Source: Photobacterium chitinilyticum
GTDB taxonomy: Bacteria; Pseudomonadota; Gammaproteobacteria; Enterobacterales; Vibrionaceae
Length of the DNA stretch: 64,000 bases
Direction: 5' to 3'
Assembly (NCBI RefSeq): GCF_004104355.1
Contig: NZ_RJLM01000011.1
Location: forward strand, 1-64,000
Shown here: positions 1-8,778 of the stretch, piece after piece
Layout: every line of letters begins with the position of its first letter
Numbering within the stretch: position 1 is the stretch's first letter
Program-made: the position numbers and the translations under genes
Notes under the pieces: model-generated
The model's input: the letters and a program-made list of their open reading frames with translations, nothing else
What the model was told of the DNA's origin: nothing
Database searches by the model: none

Positions 1-70
1 TCCGATTTATATCTCACCGTTAAAGTACGGTAACAACTATTGTCTCACTGCCGAAGCAATAAGACCAATT

Positions 71-146
71 TGGAGCGACACACGAGGTTCGAACTCGTGA
101 CCTCAACCTTGGCAAGGTTGCGCTCTACCAGCTGAGCTAGTGTCGC
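71..146 (-). tRNA. tRNA-Gly (anticodon GCC)
   Basis: Read on the minus strand this is a 76-nt cloverleaf: acceptor GCGACAC pairing with GTGTCGC, D-arm AGCTCAGCTGGTAGAGC, anticodon loop CTTGCCAAG with anticodon GCC, T-arm GTTCGAACC, and an encoded CCA end. GCC reads glycine codons GGC and GGU. It lies downstream of the initiator tRNA with an 18-nt spacer, so the two are probably processed from one transcript. Confidence 0.96.
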
Positions 147-164
147 ATATTCTCAAAGGAGAAT

Positions 165-241
<77 letters not shown>

Positions 242-290
242 TCCGTATTGTCGAAAGTAAGCAATTGATAATTGCCTTTCGAGGCTGCGC

Positions 291-318
291 ATTATACGAG
301 GAAAATTTACGGATGCAA
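291..318 (-). promoter_or_regulatory. sigma-70 promoter of the tRNA-fMet/tRNA-Gly unit
   Basis: On the minus strand TTGCAT, 16 nt, TATAAT, followed at once by a G/C-rich discriminator GCGCAGC. Such discriminators are typical of stable-RNA promoters under growth-rate control. It points at the tRNA-fMet gene about 50 nt downstream. Confidence 0.7.
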
Positions 319-368
319 TAGATCTTAATAAAAATCCACAGATTTCCCTCCAAGCGCCTATTTTACCA

Positions 369-914
369 TCAAATAGTAAAAATATGCTCACGATAATAGC
401 GCAATTCAGCAATCGAATCACGGATGTCATCTAGCGCCAAGTGACTCCCCTTCTTAGAGAAACCATCAAGAAGTTCCGGCTTCCAACGACGGGTAAGCTC
501 TTTTAGCGTACTGACGTCTAAGTAGCGATAATGGAAATACTGTTCCAGCTCAGGCATATGCCTGTATAAGAAACGGCGATCCTGTCCTATGCTGTTACCG
601 CAGATCGGAGAGGCCCCTTTCGGTACCCACTGTTCCAAGAAAGTAATCGTCTGGCGAACCGCCTCATCTTCGCTAACCTTACTTTCGCGGATCCTCTCAA
701 CCAACCCACTGCTGGTATGAGTTGTCGTGCACCACTCGTCCATTTTGGCTAACTCAGCTTCAGGCTGATGAATAGCCAGTACAGGGCCTTCTGCTAAAAT
801 GTTGAGCTGAGCATCTGTCACTATGGTTGCGATTTCAATGATTTGGTGTGTTTCTGGATCAAGTCCAGTCATTTCCAAATCAATCCAAATAAGGTTCTGA
901 TCGCTGATCGTCAT
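369..914 (-). CDS. orn: oligoribonuclease
   Basis: A 181-aa 3'-5' exoribonuclease that finishes RNA turnover by degrading di- to pentanucleotides, including the pGpG left from c-di-GMP hydrolysis. The DEDDh exonuclease motifs are visible: [10 protein letters not shown] at about residues 10-19 holds the first Asp/Glu metal ligands, and [10 protein letters not shown] near residue 160 holds the catalytic His and last Asp. Length equals the E. coli enzyme. It is divergent from rsgA, as in enterobacteria and vibrios where orn-rsgA-psd cluster. The ATG at 914 fits the family N-terminus. Confidence 0.96.
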   Translation of the reverse strand: MTISDQNLIWIDLEMTGLDPETHQIIEIATIVTDAQLNILAEGPVLAIHQPEAELAKMDEWCTTTHTSSGLVERIRESKVSEDEAVRQTITFLEQWVPKGASPICGNSIGQDRRFLYRHMPELEQYFHYRYLDVSTLKELTRRWKPELLDGFSKKGSHLALDDIRDSIAELRYYREHIFTI

Positions 915-1047
915 CGGATATTGCCTATTTTATGAGTAAACCATGTATGATAATACCAAACGGAGCCATTATCTGGATCCTAACCGGGCCAGATAATCAC
1001 TCCAAAGGGTATATTACCGTAAGCCAACTCAACTGAACGATATTCTT

Positions 1048-2100
1048 GTGGCAAAAAAGAAAAAGCTCACCAAAGGTCAGAGCCGTCGCGTACGCTCGAA
1101 CCAAAACAAACGACTTCGTCGTGAAAAAGATGACGTACAGTGGGATGAAACCCTACTGGAGTCTGCGCGTGAAGGTCTAGTAATCACTCGCTTTGGTCAA
1201 CATGCCGATATCGAAGATCCGGAAACCGGGACGATCCATCGCTGTAATCTTCGGCGTAGCATCCAGAGCCTAGTTTCAGGCGATCGTGTAGTCTGGCGTC
1301 CTGGCGTTGAAGCCCTGCAAGGGATTACCGGTGTCGTCGAAGCCGTTCACGAACGTGAATCGATGCTGACTCGTCCCGATTATTATGATGGCGTGAAGGC
1401 TGTCGCAGCCAACGTCAACCGCATCATCATCGTGTCGGCGGTATTGCCGGAGCTCTCCCTAAACATCATTGACCGCTATTTGATTGCTGCCGAGACCGTT
1501 GGAATTAAACCACTGATCGTACTCAACAAAGTCGATTTGCTTGATGCTGAAAGCCGCTCACAGGTAGAAAAGACACTGTCTCTGTACCAGGACATTGGCT
1601 ATGAACTTCGCTATGTCAGCTCCGATACCGGAGAAGGAATGGAAGACCTTAAAGATGACCTGAAAGATCATGTCAATATCTTTGCAGGCCAGTCAGGCGT
1701 CGGCAAATCGAGCATGGTGAACTCACTGATGCCTGAAGTCGATGCCGAAATCGGTGATGTCTCTGAAAACTCTGGTCTAGGAACCCACACAACAACCGCG
1801 GCCCGACTGTACCATTTCCCGGGAGGCGGTGATTTGATCGACTCACCAGGGGTGCGAGAGTTTGGCCTGTGGCATTTAGAACCAGAACAAGTAACCGAAG
1901 CCTTTGTCGAGTTCCGTGAATACCTCGGCGGATGTAAGTTCCGCGATTGTAAACACGGCAATGATCCTGGTTGTATCATTAGAGAAGCCATGGAAGAGGG
2001 CAAAATAAGCCGAGAGCGCTACGACAGCTACCACAAGATCATTGACAGCATGTCAGAGAACATAGCCAACCGTCAGTTTTCTCGCAATAAACCCGATTAA
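1048..2100 (+). CDS. rsgA: ribosome small-subunit-dependent GTPase A
   Basis: A 350-aa circularly permuted GTPase acting late in 30S subunit maturation, where it releases RbfA. A lysine/arginine-rich N-terminus is followed by an OB fold (about 40-115). The GTPase motifs come in permuted order: NKVD at 160-163, then GQSGVGKSS at 214-222, then DSPG at 265-268. A C-terminal zinc finger uses Cys296, Cys301, His303 and Cys309. The start is GTG (1048), supported by the usual [12 protein letters not shown]-terminus. It is divergent from orn and upstream of psd, from which it is separated by a hairpin. Confidence 0.96.
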   Translation: MAKKKKLTKGQSRRVRSNQNKRLRREKDDVQWDETLLESAREGLVITRFGQHADIEDPETGTIHRCNLRRSIQSLVSGDRVVWRPGVEALQGITGVVEAVHERESMLTRPDYYDGVKAVAANVNRIIIVSAVLPELSLNIIDRYLIAAETVGIKPLIVLNKVDLLDAESRSQVEKTLSLYQDIGYELRYVSSDTGEGMEDLKDDLKDHVNIFAGQSGVGKSSMVNSLMPEVDAEIGDVSENSGLGTHTTTAARLYHFPGGGDLIDSPGVREFGLWHLEPEQVTEAFVEFREYLGGCKFRDCKHGNDPGCIIREAMEEGKISRERYDSYHKIIDSMSENIANRQFSRNKPD

Positions 2101-2102
2101 TA

Positions 2103-2131
2103 CAACATCCCCTGGCAACAGGGGGTGTTTC
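2103..2131 (+). terminator. hairpin after rsgA
   Basis: ACATCCCCTG, loop GCAA, CAGGGGGTGT followed by TTTCTC. The stem is strong but the T-run is short, so this may attenuate rather than fully terminate before psd. Confidence 0.5.
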
Positions 2132-2210
2132 TCACCTCAGTAACACTCTGCATTTAACTGACTTTCCTCTGCCTTTTAGGTATCATTCTTGGTTCGAGTT
2201 ATTCTTAAGA

Positions 2211-2219
2211 TGTTATAAT
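2211..2219 (+). promoter_or_regulatory. extended -10 promoter for psd
   Basis: TGTTATAAT is an extended -10 element (TG-N-TATAAT) about 45 bp before the preferred psd start. No good -35 is visible at 17 bp, which is usual for extended -10 promoters. Confidence 0.5.
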
Positions 2220-2264
2220 AGTAACCAAGTTGTTGATTGGTTGACACTTTCTGGAAAACATACC

Positions 2265-3152
2265 GTGCAAGATAATCTCAAAATCGGCCTGCAGTACTGC
2301 GCGCCAAAACATGCTCTGACCCGTTTAGCGGGTAAGCTGGCTTCTTTGAAAGCCGGCATGCTGACCACCGCTGTCATTCGCTGGTTCATCGGCCGATACA
2401 AGGTTGATATGTCTGAAGCACGCAACCCAGATCCTGCTGCTTACGCAACCTTCAACGACTTCTTTGTCCGCGAACTGAAGGAAGGGGCTCGTCCTGTCAA
2501 TGACGAAGGCGATATCATCTCTCACCCAGCCGACGCGTGTGTAAGCCAACTAGGCCCAATAACGGAAGGGCGCCTGTTCCAGGCCAAAGGTCATTACTTT
2601 GATGCTGTTGAACTATTGGGCGGAGACGAAACCCTGGCTGACGAATTCAAGGATGGCGAGTTTGCCACCCTGTATCTGTCACCACGTGACTACCACCGTG
2701 TCCACATGCCATGTGACGGGACCCTGCGTCAGATGATTTACATTCCTGGCGATCTGTTCTCGGTCAACCCGCTGACCGCACAAAATGTACCGAATCTGTT
2801 TGCCCGCAACGAGCGCGTGGTGTGCATCTTTGATACCGACCACGGTCCGGTAGCCCAGGTGCTAGTTGGCGCAACAATTGTCGGCAGCATAGAAACAGTA
2901 TGGGCAGGTACGGTGACGCCGCCGACCGGGCCCGATGTCCGCCGCTGGGATTATCCGGCAGCGGGCGATCAGGCTATCGTATTGCAAAAAGGCGATGAGA
3001 TGGGACGCTTCAAACTAGGTTCAACAGTGATCAACCTGTTCCCGAAAGGCATGATCCACTTTGTTGACGACATGCAGCCAGAGCAACCGACGCGCATGGG
3101 TGAACCCTATGCGAAGTTAAACGCTCAGGAACAGAAGAAAGAAGAAGCGTAA
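2265..3152 (+). CDS. psd: phosphatidylserine decarboxylase proenzyme
   Basis: Converts phosphatidylserine to phosphatidylethanolamine at the inner membrane. It self-cleaves to create an N-terminal pyruvoyl group. The cleavage motif LGST is present with its Ser at about residue 253, matching the LGS motif near residue 254 of E. coli. An upstream in-frame TTG (2241) would add 8 residues. GTG at 2265 is preferred because the next residues ([10 protein letters not shown]) match the family N-terminus. It follows rsgA, as in many gammaproteobacteria, and ends at a clear terminator. Confidence 0.94.
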   Translation: MQDNLKIGLQYCAPKHALTRLAGKLASLKAGMLTTAVIRWFIGRYKVDMSEARNPDPAAYATFNDFFVRELKEGARPVNDEGDIISHPADACVSQLGPITEGRLFQAKGHYFDAVELLGGDETLADEFKDGEFATLYLSPRDYHRVHMPCDGTLRQMIYIPGDLFSVNPLTAQNVPNLFARNERVVCIFDTDHGPVAQVLVGATIVGSIETVWAGTVTPPTGPDVRRWDYPAAGDQAIVLQKGDEMGRFKLGSTVINLFPKGMIHFVDDMQPEQPTRMGEPYAKLNAQEQKKEEA

Positions 3153-3171
3153 CCACTTAACATTTTTGAAT

Positions 3172-3200
3172 AAAAGGGGCCTTAACAGCCCCTTTTTTAA
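3172..3200 (+). terminator. Rho-independent terminator of psd
   Basis: AAAAGGGGC, loop CTTAACA, GCCCCTTTTTT. It lies 19 bp after the psd stop codon. Confidence 0.9.
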
Positions 3201-3292
3201 TGTAAAAAATTGACCATATCGTGGAAATTTTAAGCGCTCAAATAGTATGCTGATTTGTAGTCTATAACTATAAATAAGCAAACCAACATACT

Positions 3293-4708
3293 ATGAAGAA
3301 GATATCCATTGCGCAGCTGATCAAGCTGCTGATTGCCTTCGGGATCCCACTCGGTATTTTGATGCTCCCTATCGATGCCATCCCGATAGAAGGTCTGACC
3401 CTCATCCAGCACCGGCTGCTGGCCATTTTTGCTCTTGCCGCCCTTCTCTGGGTCCTCGAACCGGTCCCGGTTTTTGCCACTTCCATTCTCATCATCGCCC
3501 TTGAACTGATCATGATCTCCGACAAGGGGTTGCATCTGTTCCGCTCAGCACCTAGTGGACACGAAATGGGCGAGATGATGAAATACACCGACATCTTTAG
3601 TGCCTTTTCATCACCAATAATTATCCTGTTTATGGGCGGTTTTGCCCTGGCTATCGCCGCTTCCAAGTACGAACTGGATAATAACCTAGCCCGGGTACTA
3701 CTCAAGCCCTTCGGTACTCAGCCCAAATTTATCATGCTCGGGCTGATGCTGATCACTGCAGTATTTTCGATGTTCATGTCAAATACTGCGACCACGGTGA
3801 TGATGCTGGCATTGCTTGCACCGATTGTGGCTTCCGTCCCTAAGGGAGATATCGGCATCAAGGCTCTGGTTTTGTGTGTCCCAATCGCCGCCAACACCGG
3901 TGGTATTGCCACCCCTATCGGTACTCCGCCCAACGCCATCGCCTTGCAGTATCTCACTGGAGAGCACAGTATCAGTTTCCTTGGCTGGATGATGATGGGT
4001 CTGCCGTTTGTCATCTTGCAACTGACTTTCGCCTGGTGGCTGCTACAAAAGCTGTTCCCGTCGACGCAGCAGCAAATGGAACTCAAACTCGAAGGTCGTT
4101 TCCAAAAAAGCTGGCAGGCCATTGTTGTTTACATTACTTTTGCCCTCACCATCATCATGTGGATGACGACCTCGTTGCACGGTATGAACACCTATGTTGT
4201 TTCCATTATTCCGCTCGCTGTCTTTACTCTCACCGGGATCATGGGCAAGGAAGAGCTCAAGCTGATTAACTGGGATGTACTATGGCTGGTCGCCGGTGGT
4301 ATCGCTATCGGCCTTGGTCTGGATAAAACCGGGCTGGCAGCTGCATTGGCCCACGCCATCGACTATGACGCCCTCTCACCTGTTGCAGTCGTACTAACAC
4401 TGTCGATTATCTGCTGGCTCATGGCTAACTTCATGTCCAACACTGCCACGGCCAACTTGTTGATGCCGATTGCCGCAGCCGTGGCCGCGTCGATGGAAAG
4501 CCTGGCCGCAATAGGTGGCCTGCAGGGAGTACTGGTTGTTGTCGCCTTCTCGGCATCTCTGGGGATGATCTTGCCTGTCTCGACACCACCGAATTCACTG
4601 GCCTACTCGACCGGATTGATTGAAAGCAAAGATATGGCCAAGACCGGATTGATTATCGGTCTGGTCGGTTTGGTCGTGGTCTATATCGGCGCAATGATAC
4701 TGACCTAA
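3293..4708 (+). CDS. DASS/SLC13-family sodium:di/tricarboxylate (or sulfate) symporter
   Basis: A 471-aa polytopic inner-membrane transporter. It has the duplicated signature of the divalent anion:Na+ symporter family: two SNT motifs (SNTATT in the first half, SNTATA in the second) and two TPPN loops (GTPPNA and STPPNS), which form the sodium and carboxylate sites. Succinate, fumarate or malate are the likely substrates by family, which would fit the dicarboxylate genes elsewhere in the window, but the substrate cannot be read from sequence. It is monocistronic, with about 140 bp upstream and an inverted repeat after the stop. Confidence 0.88.
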   Translation: MKKISIAQLIKLLIAFGIPLGILMLPIDAIPIEGLTLIQHRLLAIFALAALLWVLEPVPVFATSILIIALELIMISDKGLHLFRSAPSGHEMGEMMKYTDIFSAFSSPIIILFMGGFALAIAASKYELDNNLARVLLKPFGTQPKFIMLGLMLITAVFSMFMSNTATTVMMLALLAPIVASVPKGDIGIKALVLCVPIAANTGGIATPIGTPPNAIALQYLTGEHSISFLGWMMMGLPFVILQLTFAWWLLQKLFPSTQQQMELKLEGRFQKSWQAIVVYITFALTIIMWMTTSLHGMNTYVVSIIPLAVFTLTGIMGKEELKLINWDVLWLVAGGIAIGLGLDKTGLAAALAHAIDYDALSPVAVVLTLSIICWLMANFMSNTATANLLMPIAAAVAASMESLAAIGGLQGVLVVVAFSASLGMILPVSTPPNSLAYSTGLIESKDMAKTGLIIGLVGLVVVYIGAMILT

Positions 4709-4728
4709 TACATTTACAAGTCACACCA

Positions 4729-4754
4729 GCGAAGGCAATCATGACTGCCTTCGC
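4729..4754 (+). terminator. inverted repeat after the DASS transporter gene
   Basis: GCGAAGGCA, 8-nt loop, TGCCTTCGC: a perfect 9-bp stem 20 bp after the stop. It is followed by C/T-rich rather than pure T sequence, so termination strength is uncertain. Confidence 0.5.
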
Positions 4755-4935
4755 CCCTTCCCCTCCTGTTACCTTTCGGATTTATTTGCTACTGCAATCA
4801 CATTATTTATGCCACAGGTCGCTGATGATCATCCTTTACCAGCCGATATAACAACCAAGAGATACGATCAAAACAACTCTTCTCACTGAGTCATACCCTT
4901 AAATCTATAAATTTGGCCATATGCGAGAGCCCAAA

Positions 4936-6819
4936 ATGAAATATACGATCAAGCTAAAAATACAGGTCGCAATAGCCGTAATTATTGCTTCAGTCAGTGC
5001 CGTACAGGCCTGGATATCCATCACTCAGCTAAAACAAGAAACCACAACGGAAGTTAGCAACCAGATGCGAGACATCGGACAGGCCACCAGCCGCTATATT
5101 GCCGACTGGCTCGATACCCGTAGTGACATGATGCTGGCAAATGAACCCCTGATTGCCAACCAGGATAACGTTGATCGCGAACTGCTGCTGACCAAGCGCT
5201 CCGGCCAATTCCTCTCGGTATATGCCGGCTTCAGTGACGGTAGTATCGCCTATGGGGATAAAACAGAAGACTGGCCAGCTGACTACGATCCTCGCTCTCG
5301 TCCTTGGTACCAGGATGCAATAAGCGCCGGCGAGCTAGTGTTAACCGAGCCGTATCAAGATTTTGATGGCAGCATCGTCGTCAGCTTTGCCAAAGCCTTT
5401 CAGGGCCAGCACCAAGGTGTTCTCGCAGCTGATCTAACCGTCAGCCACATCATTGAGCAGGTGTTGAACCTAAAGCTGGAACATAACGGGTTTGCCTTCC
5501 TGATCGACGGTAACCACAATATTGTTGCCTACCGCGATGAAAAACTCAGCCAGCAGCCCATTACCCAGCTAGACAATGAGCTGACATCGGCATTGTTCCG
5601 TCAACTGCAGAGCGATCAGGCAATCCAGAGCTTCACCCTCGATAGCGACAATCAAGAAAAGCTAATCTATGCCAGCCCGATTGCCGGGACGGACTGGACA
5701 CTAGCCCTCGTCGAAGACAAGTCACTGGCTTTTGCCTCAATCGGAGAGCAGATCAAGTTTATCCTCTTGGCATCCGTCATGCTTTACTTGGTTATCTCTG
5801 TTATCGCCACAATGATCATCAACAGCCTGCTTCGTCCACTGAATAATCTGAACCAATCCGTGAGCCAGCTAGCACAGGGCAGCGGTGATCTGACACAACG
5901 TATTGCCATCGAGCGAATGGATGAAATTGGCGAACTGGCCGATAACATGAACCAATTCCTGGCTCAGTTACAGGCCATGATCAAAGGTGTCGTCAACCAT
6001 TCACAGGATCTGATCCAGCATGCCGAACGTTCAGCCCAGCTCAGCAACCTTGCCTCGGAGCGTGTTACCGATCAGCAGAATGACGTCAACCAGATAGCCA
6101 CCGCAATCCATGAAATGTCAGCAACATCAGGCGAAGTAGCCAATCACGCCGAGATGACGGCAACTGCCGCGCAAGCCTCAACCTCGGCATGTGAGCAAGG
6201 TCAGCAAGTTATCGGTCAGAACCGTGATGCAATTACTTCCCTGGCGAATCAGGTTCAGGATGCCGCCACTGTTATCCATGAACTGGAAAGCAATGCTCAG
6301 GGCATTAACCAGATCCTGTCGACCATTCAGGGAATTGCCGAACAGACCAATCTGCTGGCACTGAATGCGGCAATCGAGGCGGCGCGTGCCGGTGAACAGG
6401 GGCGCGGCTTTGCTGTTGTGGCCGATGAGGTCCGGGTACTGAGCCAGCGTACCCATGACTCGACCGAAGAGATCCGCAGTATGATTGACAGCCTTCAGAA
6501 AAATACCCATCAGGCCGTCGACAGCATGCAAACCAGTACCGAGCTGGCAGGCCAAAGTGTTGATTATGCGGAAGCTGCCAGTGAAAGCCTAAATCAAATC
6601 ACCCACACTATTACTGAGATCTCAGATATGGCCACCCATATTGCCAGCGCGGCCGAAGAGCAACGTGCGGTCAGTGAAGATATCAGCCGTAATACGCAGG
6701 CTATCAAGGATGTCTCCGATCACCTAGCGAAGCAAACCGCCGAGGTAACCCTGAGCAGCCGGGAGATGAACGATTCAGCAGAAACAATGCGCCAGGATGT
6801 ATCACGTTTTAGAGTATAA
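4936..6819 (+). CDS. methyl-accepting chemotaxis protein with dCache sensor
   Basis: A chemoreceptor of about 627 aa. It has a first membrane helix (about 8-30), a periplasmic dCache-type ligand domain (about 35-270, with the [10 protein letters not shown] segment typical of these domains), a second helix (about 275-300), HAMP, and a long cytoplasmic coiled coil. The highly conserved hairpin tip is [20 protein letters not shown], which contacts CheA and CheW. The open frame begins at 4921, but ATG 4936 ([10 protein letters not shown]) gives the normal short cytosolic N-terminus. No C-terminal CheR-tethering pentapeptide is seen. dCache receptors often bind amino acids, but the ligand is unknown. 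It is monocistronic. Confidence 0.92.
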   Translation: MKYTIKLKIQVAIAVIIASVSAVQAWISITQLKQETTTEVSNQMRDIGQATSRYIADWLDTRSDMMLANEPLIANQDNVDRELLLTKRSGQFLSVYAGFSDGSIAYGDKTEDWPADYDPRSRPWYQDAISAGELVLTEPYQDFDGSIVVSFAKAFQGQHQGVLAADLTVSHIIEQVLNLKLEHNGFAFLIDGNHNIVAYRDEKLSQQPITQLDNELTSALFRQLQSDQAIQSFTLDSDNQEKLIYASPIAGTDWTLALVEDKSLAFASIGEQIKFILLASVMLYLVISVIATMIINSLLRPLNNLNQSVSQLAQGSGDLTQRIAIERMDEIGELADNMNQFLAQLQAMIKGVVNHSQDLIQHAERSAQLSNLASERVTDQQNDVNQIATAIHEMSATSGEVANHAEMTATAAQASTSACEQGQQVIGQNRDAITSLANQVQDAATVIHELESNAQGINQILSTIQGIAEQTNLLALNAAIEAARAGEQGRGFAVVADEVRVLSQRTHDSTEEIRSMIDSLQKNTHQAVDSMQTSTELAGQSVDYAEAASESLNQITHTITEISDMATHIASAAEEQRAVSEDISRNTQAIKDVSDHLAKQTAEVTLSSREMNDSAETMRQDVSRFRV

Positions 6820-6830
6820 CTAACCCCTTT

Positions 6831-6869
6831 GCGCTGCTAAGCCATCGCTTCCCAAAAGCTTGGCAGCGC
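6831..6869 (+). repeat. long imperfect hairpin after the dCache chemoreceptor gene
   Basis: GCGCTGCTAAGC and GCTTGGCAGCGC pair around a 15-nt loop, starting 11 bp after the stop. No T-run follows, so it is a 3'-end stabilising structure or a weak terminator. Confidence 0.45.
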
Positions 6870-7180
6870 ACCCCATGATGTTATCTATAGTAATGCCAAG
6901 TTAAAGACGCTTGAACACAGGTATCCTCATAACACCCACCAAAACCAAGTGATAACTATTTGCATTTGGGTTTGAAGTTGCTTATAGTTTAGGCCGCTTC
7001 GACAAGACGCCTTGAAATCCTAACTTGCCGCCTGTCGATAACATACTTGCAGTTCCCCCAGCTTCCTGCCTTATCGGCTAGGAAGTAAAGTCCGTGTCAA
7101 GTGGCTAAGAGACGGCAATGCCAAGCAACAGTAATGACGCCCCTCTGCTCAGTACTGAACTTGGTTAATAGCCAGACATG
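6870..7180. other. unexplained non-coding block between the chemoreceptor gene and epmA
   Basis: About 310 bp with no credible ORF on either strand, and less AT-rich than most intergenic DNA in this window. The 9-mer AATGCCAAG occurs at both ends (6892-6900 and 7118-7126), each followed shortly by GACGC. It could be a decayed mobile element, a dispersed repeat or a structured RNA. I cannot assign it. Confidence 0.3.
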
Positions 7181-7207
7181 AAAAGCGCGGCACTGGCCGC
7201 GCTTTTT
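7181..7207 (-). terminator. terminator of epmA (bidirectional stem)
   Basis: AAAAGCGCGGC, loop ACTG, GCCGCGCTTTTT. The stem is flanked by A and T runs, so it can work both ways. It lies about 50 bp beyond the epmA stop. Confidence 0.8.
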
Positions 7208-7216
7208 ATGCTTATA

Positions 7217-7250
7217 TCAGTCGGAATAAGTAGTTGGTCAGACAGTGCGT
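7217..7250. repeat. partial copy of a dispersed ATAAGTAGTTG repeat
   Basis: The segment CGGAATAAGTAGTTGGTCAG closely matches the interior of the palindromic element at 32966-33013 (TGGATAAGTAGTTGTTCAG). Both copies sit immediately 3' of a gene. This looks like one member of a short dispersed repeat family. Confidence 0.45.
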
Positions 7251-7256
7251 TGAAAA

Positions 7257-8228
7257 TCAGGCAATATTGATCGGAAATGCTGTAACTTGATCAATATGAT
7301 CCAATTCCTGCGCCAGCATGATCAAACGATCAATACCTAGGGCAACCCCTGCACAATCGGGAAATCCTGCACGCAAAGATTCAACCAAGTGGAGATCAAT
7401 CGGCTGAGGCTGTAGCCCCATTATCAAGCGCTTGCGGTTGTCTTCTTCAAAACGGGCCAGCTGTTCATCGCCATCAGCAAGCTCATGAAAACCATTAGCT
7501 AGCTCAACCCCTTTAAAATACACCTCAAAACGCTCTGCAACCCGCGGATCTGCCGGGTTGATTTGTGCAAGTGCTGCCTGAGAGGCCGGAAAATCATAGA
7601 CAAAAGCGGGGACTTTCTGGCCTATATTCGGCTCGACACCGACACTGAACAGTAGCTGCAACAAGGTGTCGCGATCATCTTCAGGTTCAGCTATATCTGC
7701 CAGACCCAACGTCGATGCCGCACCTTTTAGCTCCGCTATACTGCCTTCCAACGGACAAACCCCCAGCGCATCAACAAATACCTGCTGATAAGTCATACGC
7801 GTTGCCTGACCGGAGCCCAGCACCAACTGCAACAGTTCATCCATTTCATCCATCAGGGCATGATGATCAAAACCCGGACGGTACCATTCCAGCATGGTGA
7901 ACTCAGGATTATGGAACCGGCCCGACTCCTCATTCCTAAATGACTTACAGATCTGATAAATAGGGCCACTACCAGCTGATAATAGCCGTTTCATGTGAAA
8001 TTCAGGGCTGGTCATCAGGTATAAGCTCTGCCCCTTGGCATAACCCGGCCCTACAAACTCTGTTTGGAAAGTATGGAGATGTATATCCGTTACTGTCGCC
8101 TGACTCATGGCCGGCGTGTCGACTTCCAGCACCTGTCGACAGGCAAAAAAATCACGAATTGAAGCAATGGTAGTGGCGCGCTGTTTCAGCTGCGCAATCG
8201 AGGCTGTCGGTTGCCAGTGCAAGGTCAT
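7257..8228 (-). CDS. epmA: EF-P (R)-beta-lysine ligase
   Basis: A 323-aa class II lysyl-tRNA-synthetase paralogue (GenX/PoxA/YjeA). It lacks the anticodon-binding domain and instead attaches (R)-beta-lysine to Lys34 of elongation factor P. Class II motif 2 appears as [19 protein letters not shown], and motif 3 as [12 protein letters not shown] near the C-terminus. Length matches E. coli EpmA (325 aa). Its two pathway partners are nearby: efp at 12.2-12.8 kb and epmB at 12.8-13.9 kb, with the frd operon between. The ATG at 8228 is preceded by a hairpin leader. Confidence 0.95.
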   Translation of the reverse strand: MTLHWQPTASIAQLKQRATTIASIRDFFACRQVLEVDTPAMSQATVTDIHLHTFQTEFVGPGYAKGQSLYLMTSPEFHMKRLLSAGSGPIYQICKSFRNEESGRFHNPEFTMLEWYRPGFDHHALMDEMDELLQLVLGSGQATRMTYQQVFVDALGVCPLEGSIAELKGAASTLGLADIAEPEDDRDTLLQLLFSVGVEPNIGQKVPAFVYDFPASQAALAQINPADPRVAERFEVYFKGVELANGFHELADGDEQLARFEEDNRKRLIMGLQPQPIDLHLVESLRAGFPDCAGVALGIDRLIMLAQELDHIDQVTAFPINIA

Positions 8229-8568
8229 AGCTCACTTCTTATCTAACGGGTGATCATTGAGGAACCAGTTTATCAAACTCCTCAATAAGCAGCAGCTACT
8301 GGCATCTCACTCATACCAGCCAGGCATCTATCATAGTTATTAAGAATTATGAACAGAGGGGCATCATCCCAGCAAGCTCTCGCCACCAAAATTATCACCC
8401 AACAAAAACCAATACACAACAAAAGCACAACCAAGTCGACACAAGAGCAACATTCTGTCACACACAACTACCACTATCGGTTTAGTTTCTCTTTTGAATA
8501 AAGGATTTAAACACCAACCACAAAACACATCATTAATGAGCCAGAAACAATTAACACAAAATAAAACG

Positions 8569-8577
8569 GTTAATTAA
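8569..8577 (+). promoter_or_regulatory. candidate ArcA box upstream of frdA
   Basis: GTTAATTAA matches the core of the ArcA-P recognition sequence. It is embedded in an inverted repeat (CGGTT...AACCG), with a second TTAAC element 18 bp upstream. ArcA control of fumarate reductase is plausible, but this is sequence resemblance only. Confidence 0.4.
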
Positions 8578-8598
8578 CAACCGCAAAACATTACAACT

Positions 8599-8614
8599 TG
8601 TGACAATAATCACA
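8599..8614. promoter_or_regulatory. CRP binding site upstream of frdA
   Basis: TGTGACAATAATCACA fits the CRP consensus TGTGA-N6-TCACA perfectly in both half-sites. It is centred about 172 bp before the frdA start codon, next to a TATACT -10-like element. Confidence 0.75.
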
Positions 8615-8778
8615 CTTTCTGTAATCGCCCTATACTTTTGGGCTATTTCAGTAAAAAAGCTGCGTCTAAATCAAATTTTCCATCGATATTGTTTCATAAA
8701 ATGAAGCTAGGATTTCAAGGGAAAGTACGCCTATGCGTACTTTTTTAAATTTTATCGTCTTACCTTCGGAGGATAGCT

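Larger units (their letters stand above)
8229..8778. promoter_or_regulatory. divergent regulatory region epmA / frdABCD
   Basis: An AT-rich 550-bp intergenic region with no credible gene. It holds an epmA-side hairpin (8256-8286: ATTGAGGA paired with TCCTCAAT, with an inner GTTT/AAAC), an ArcA-like box (8569-8577), a CRP palindrome (8599-8614), a -10-like TATACT at 8631-8636, and a strong Shine-Dalgarno CGGAGG at 8767-8772 for frdA. Confidence 0.6.

Noticed and set aside
3874-4269. 131-codon plus-strand ORF inside the DASS transporter gene
   Set aside because: It is a shifted-frame shadow of the transporter, with Cys/His/Arg-rich composition typical of out-of-frame reading.
7049-7126. Integron attC-like structure in the gap before epmA
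   Set aside because: No RYYYAAC/GTTRRRY core pair and no cassette ORF were found.
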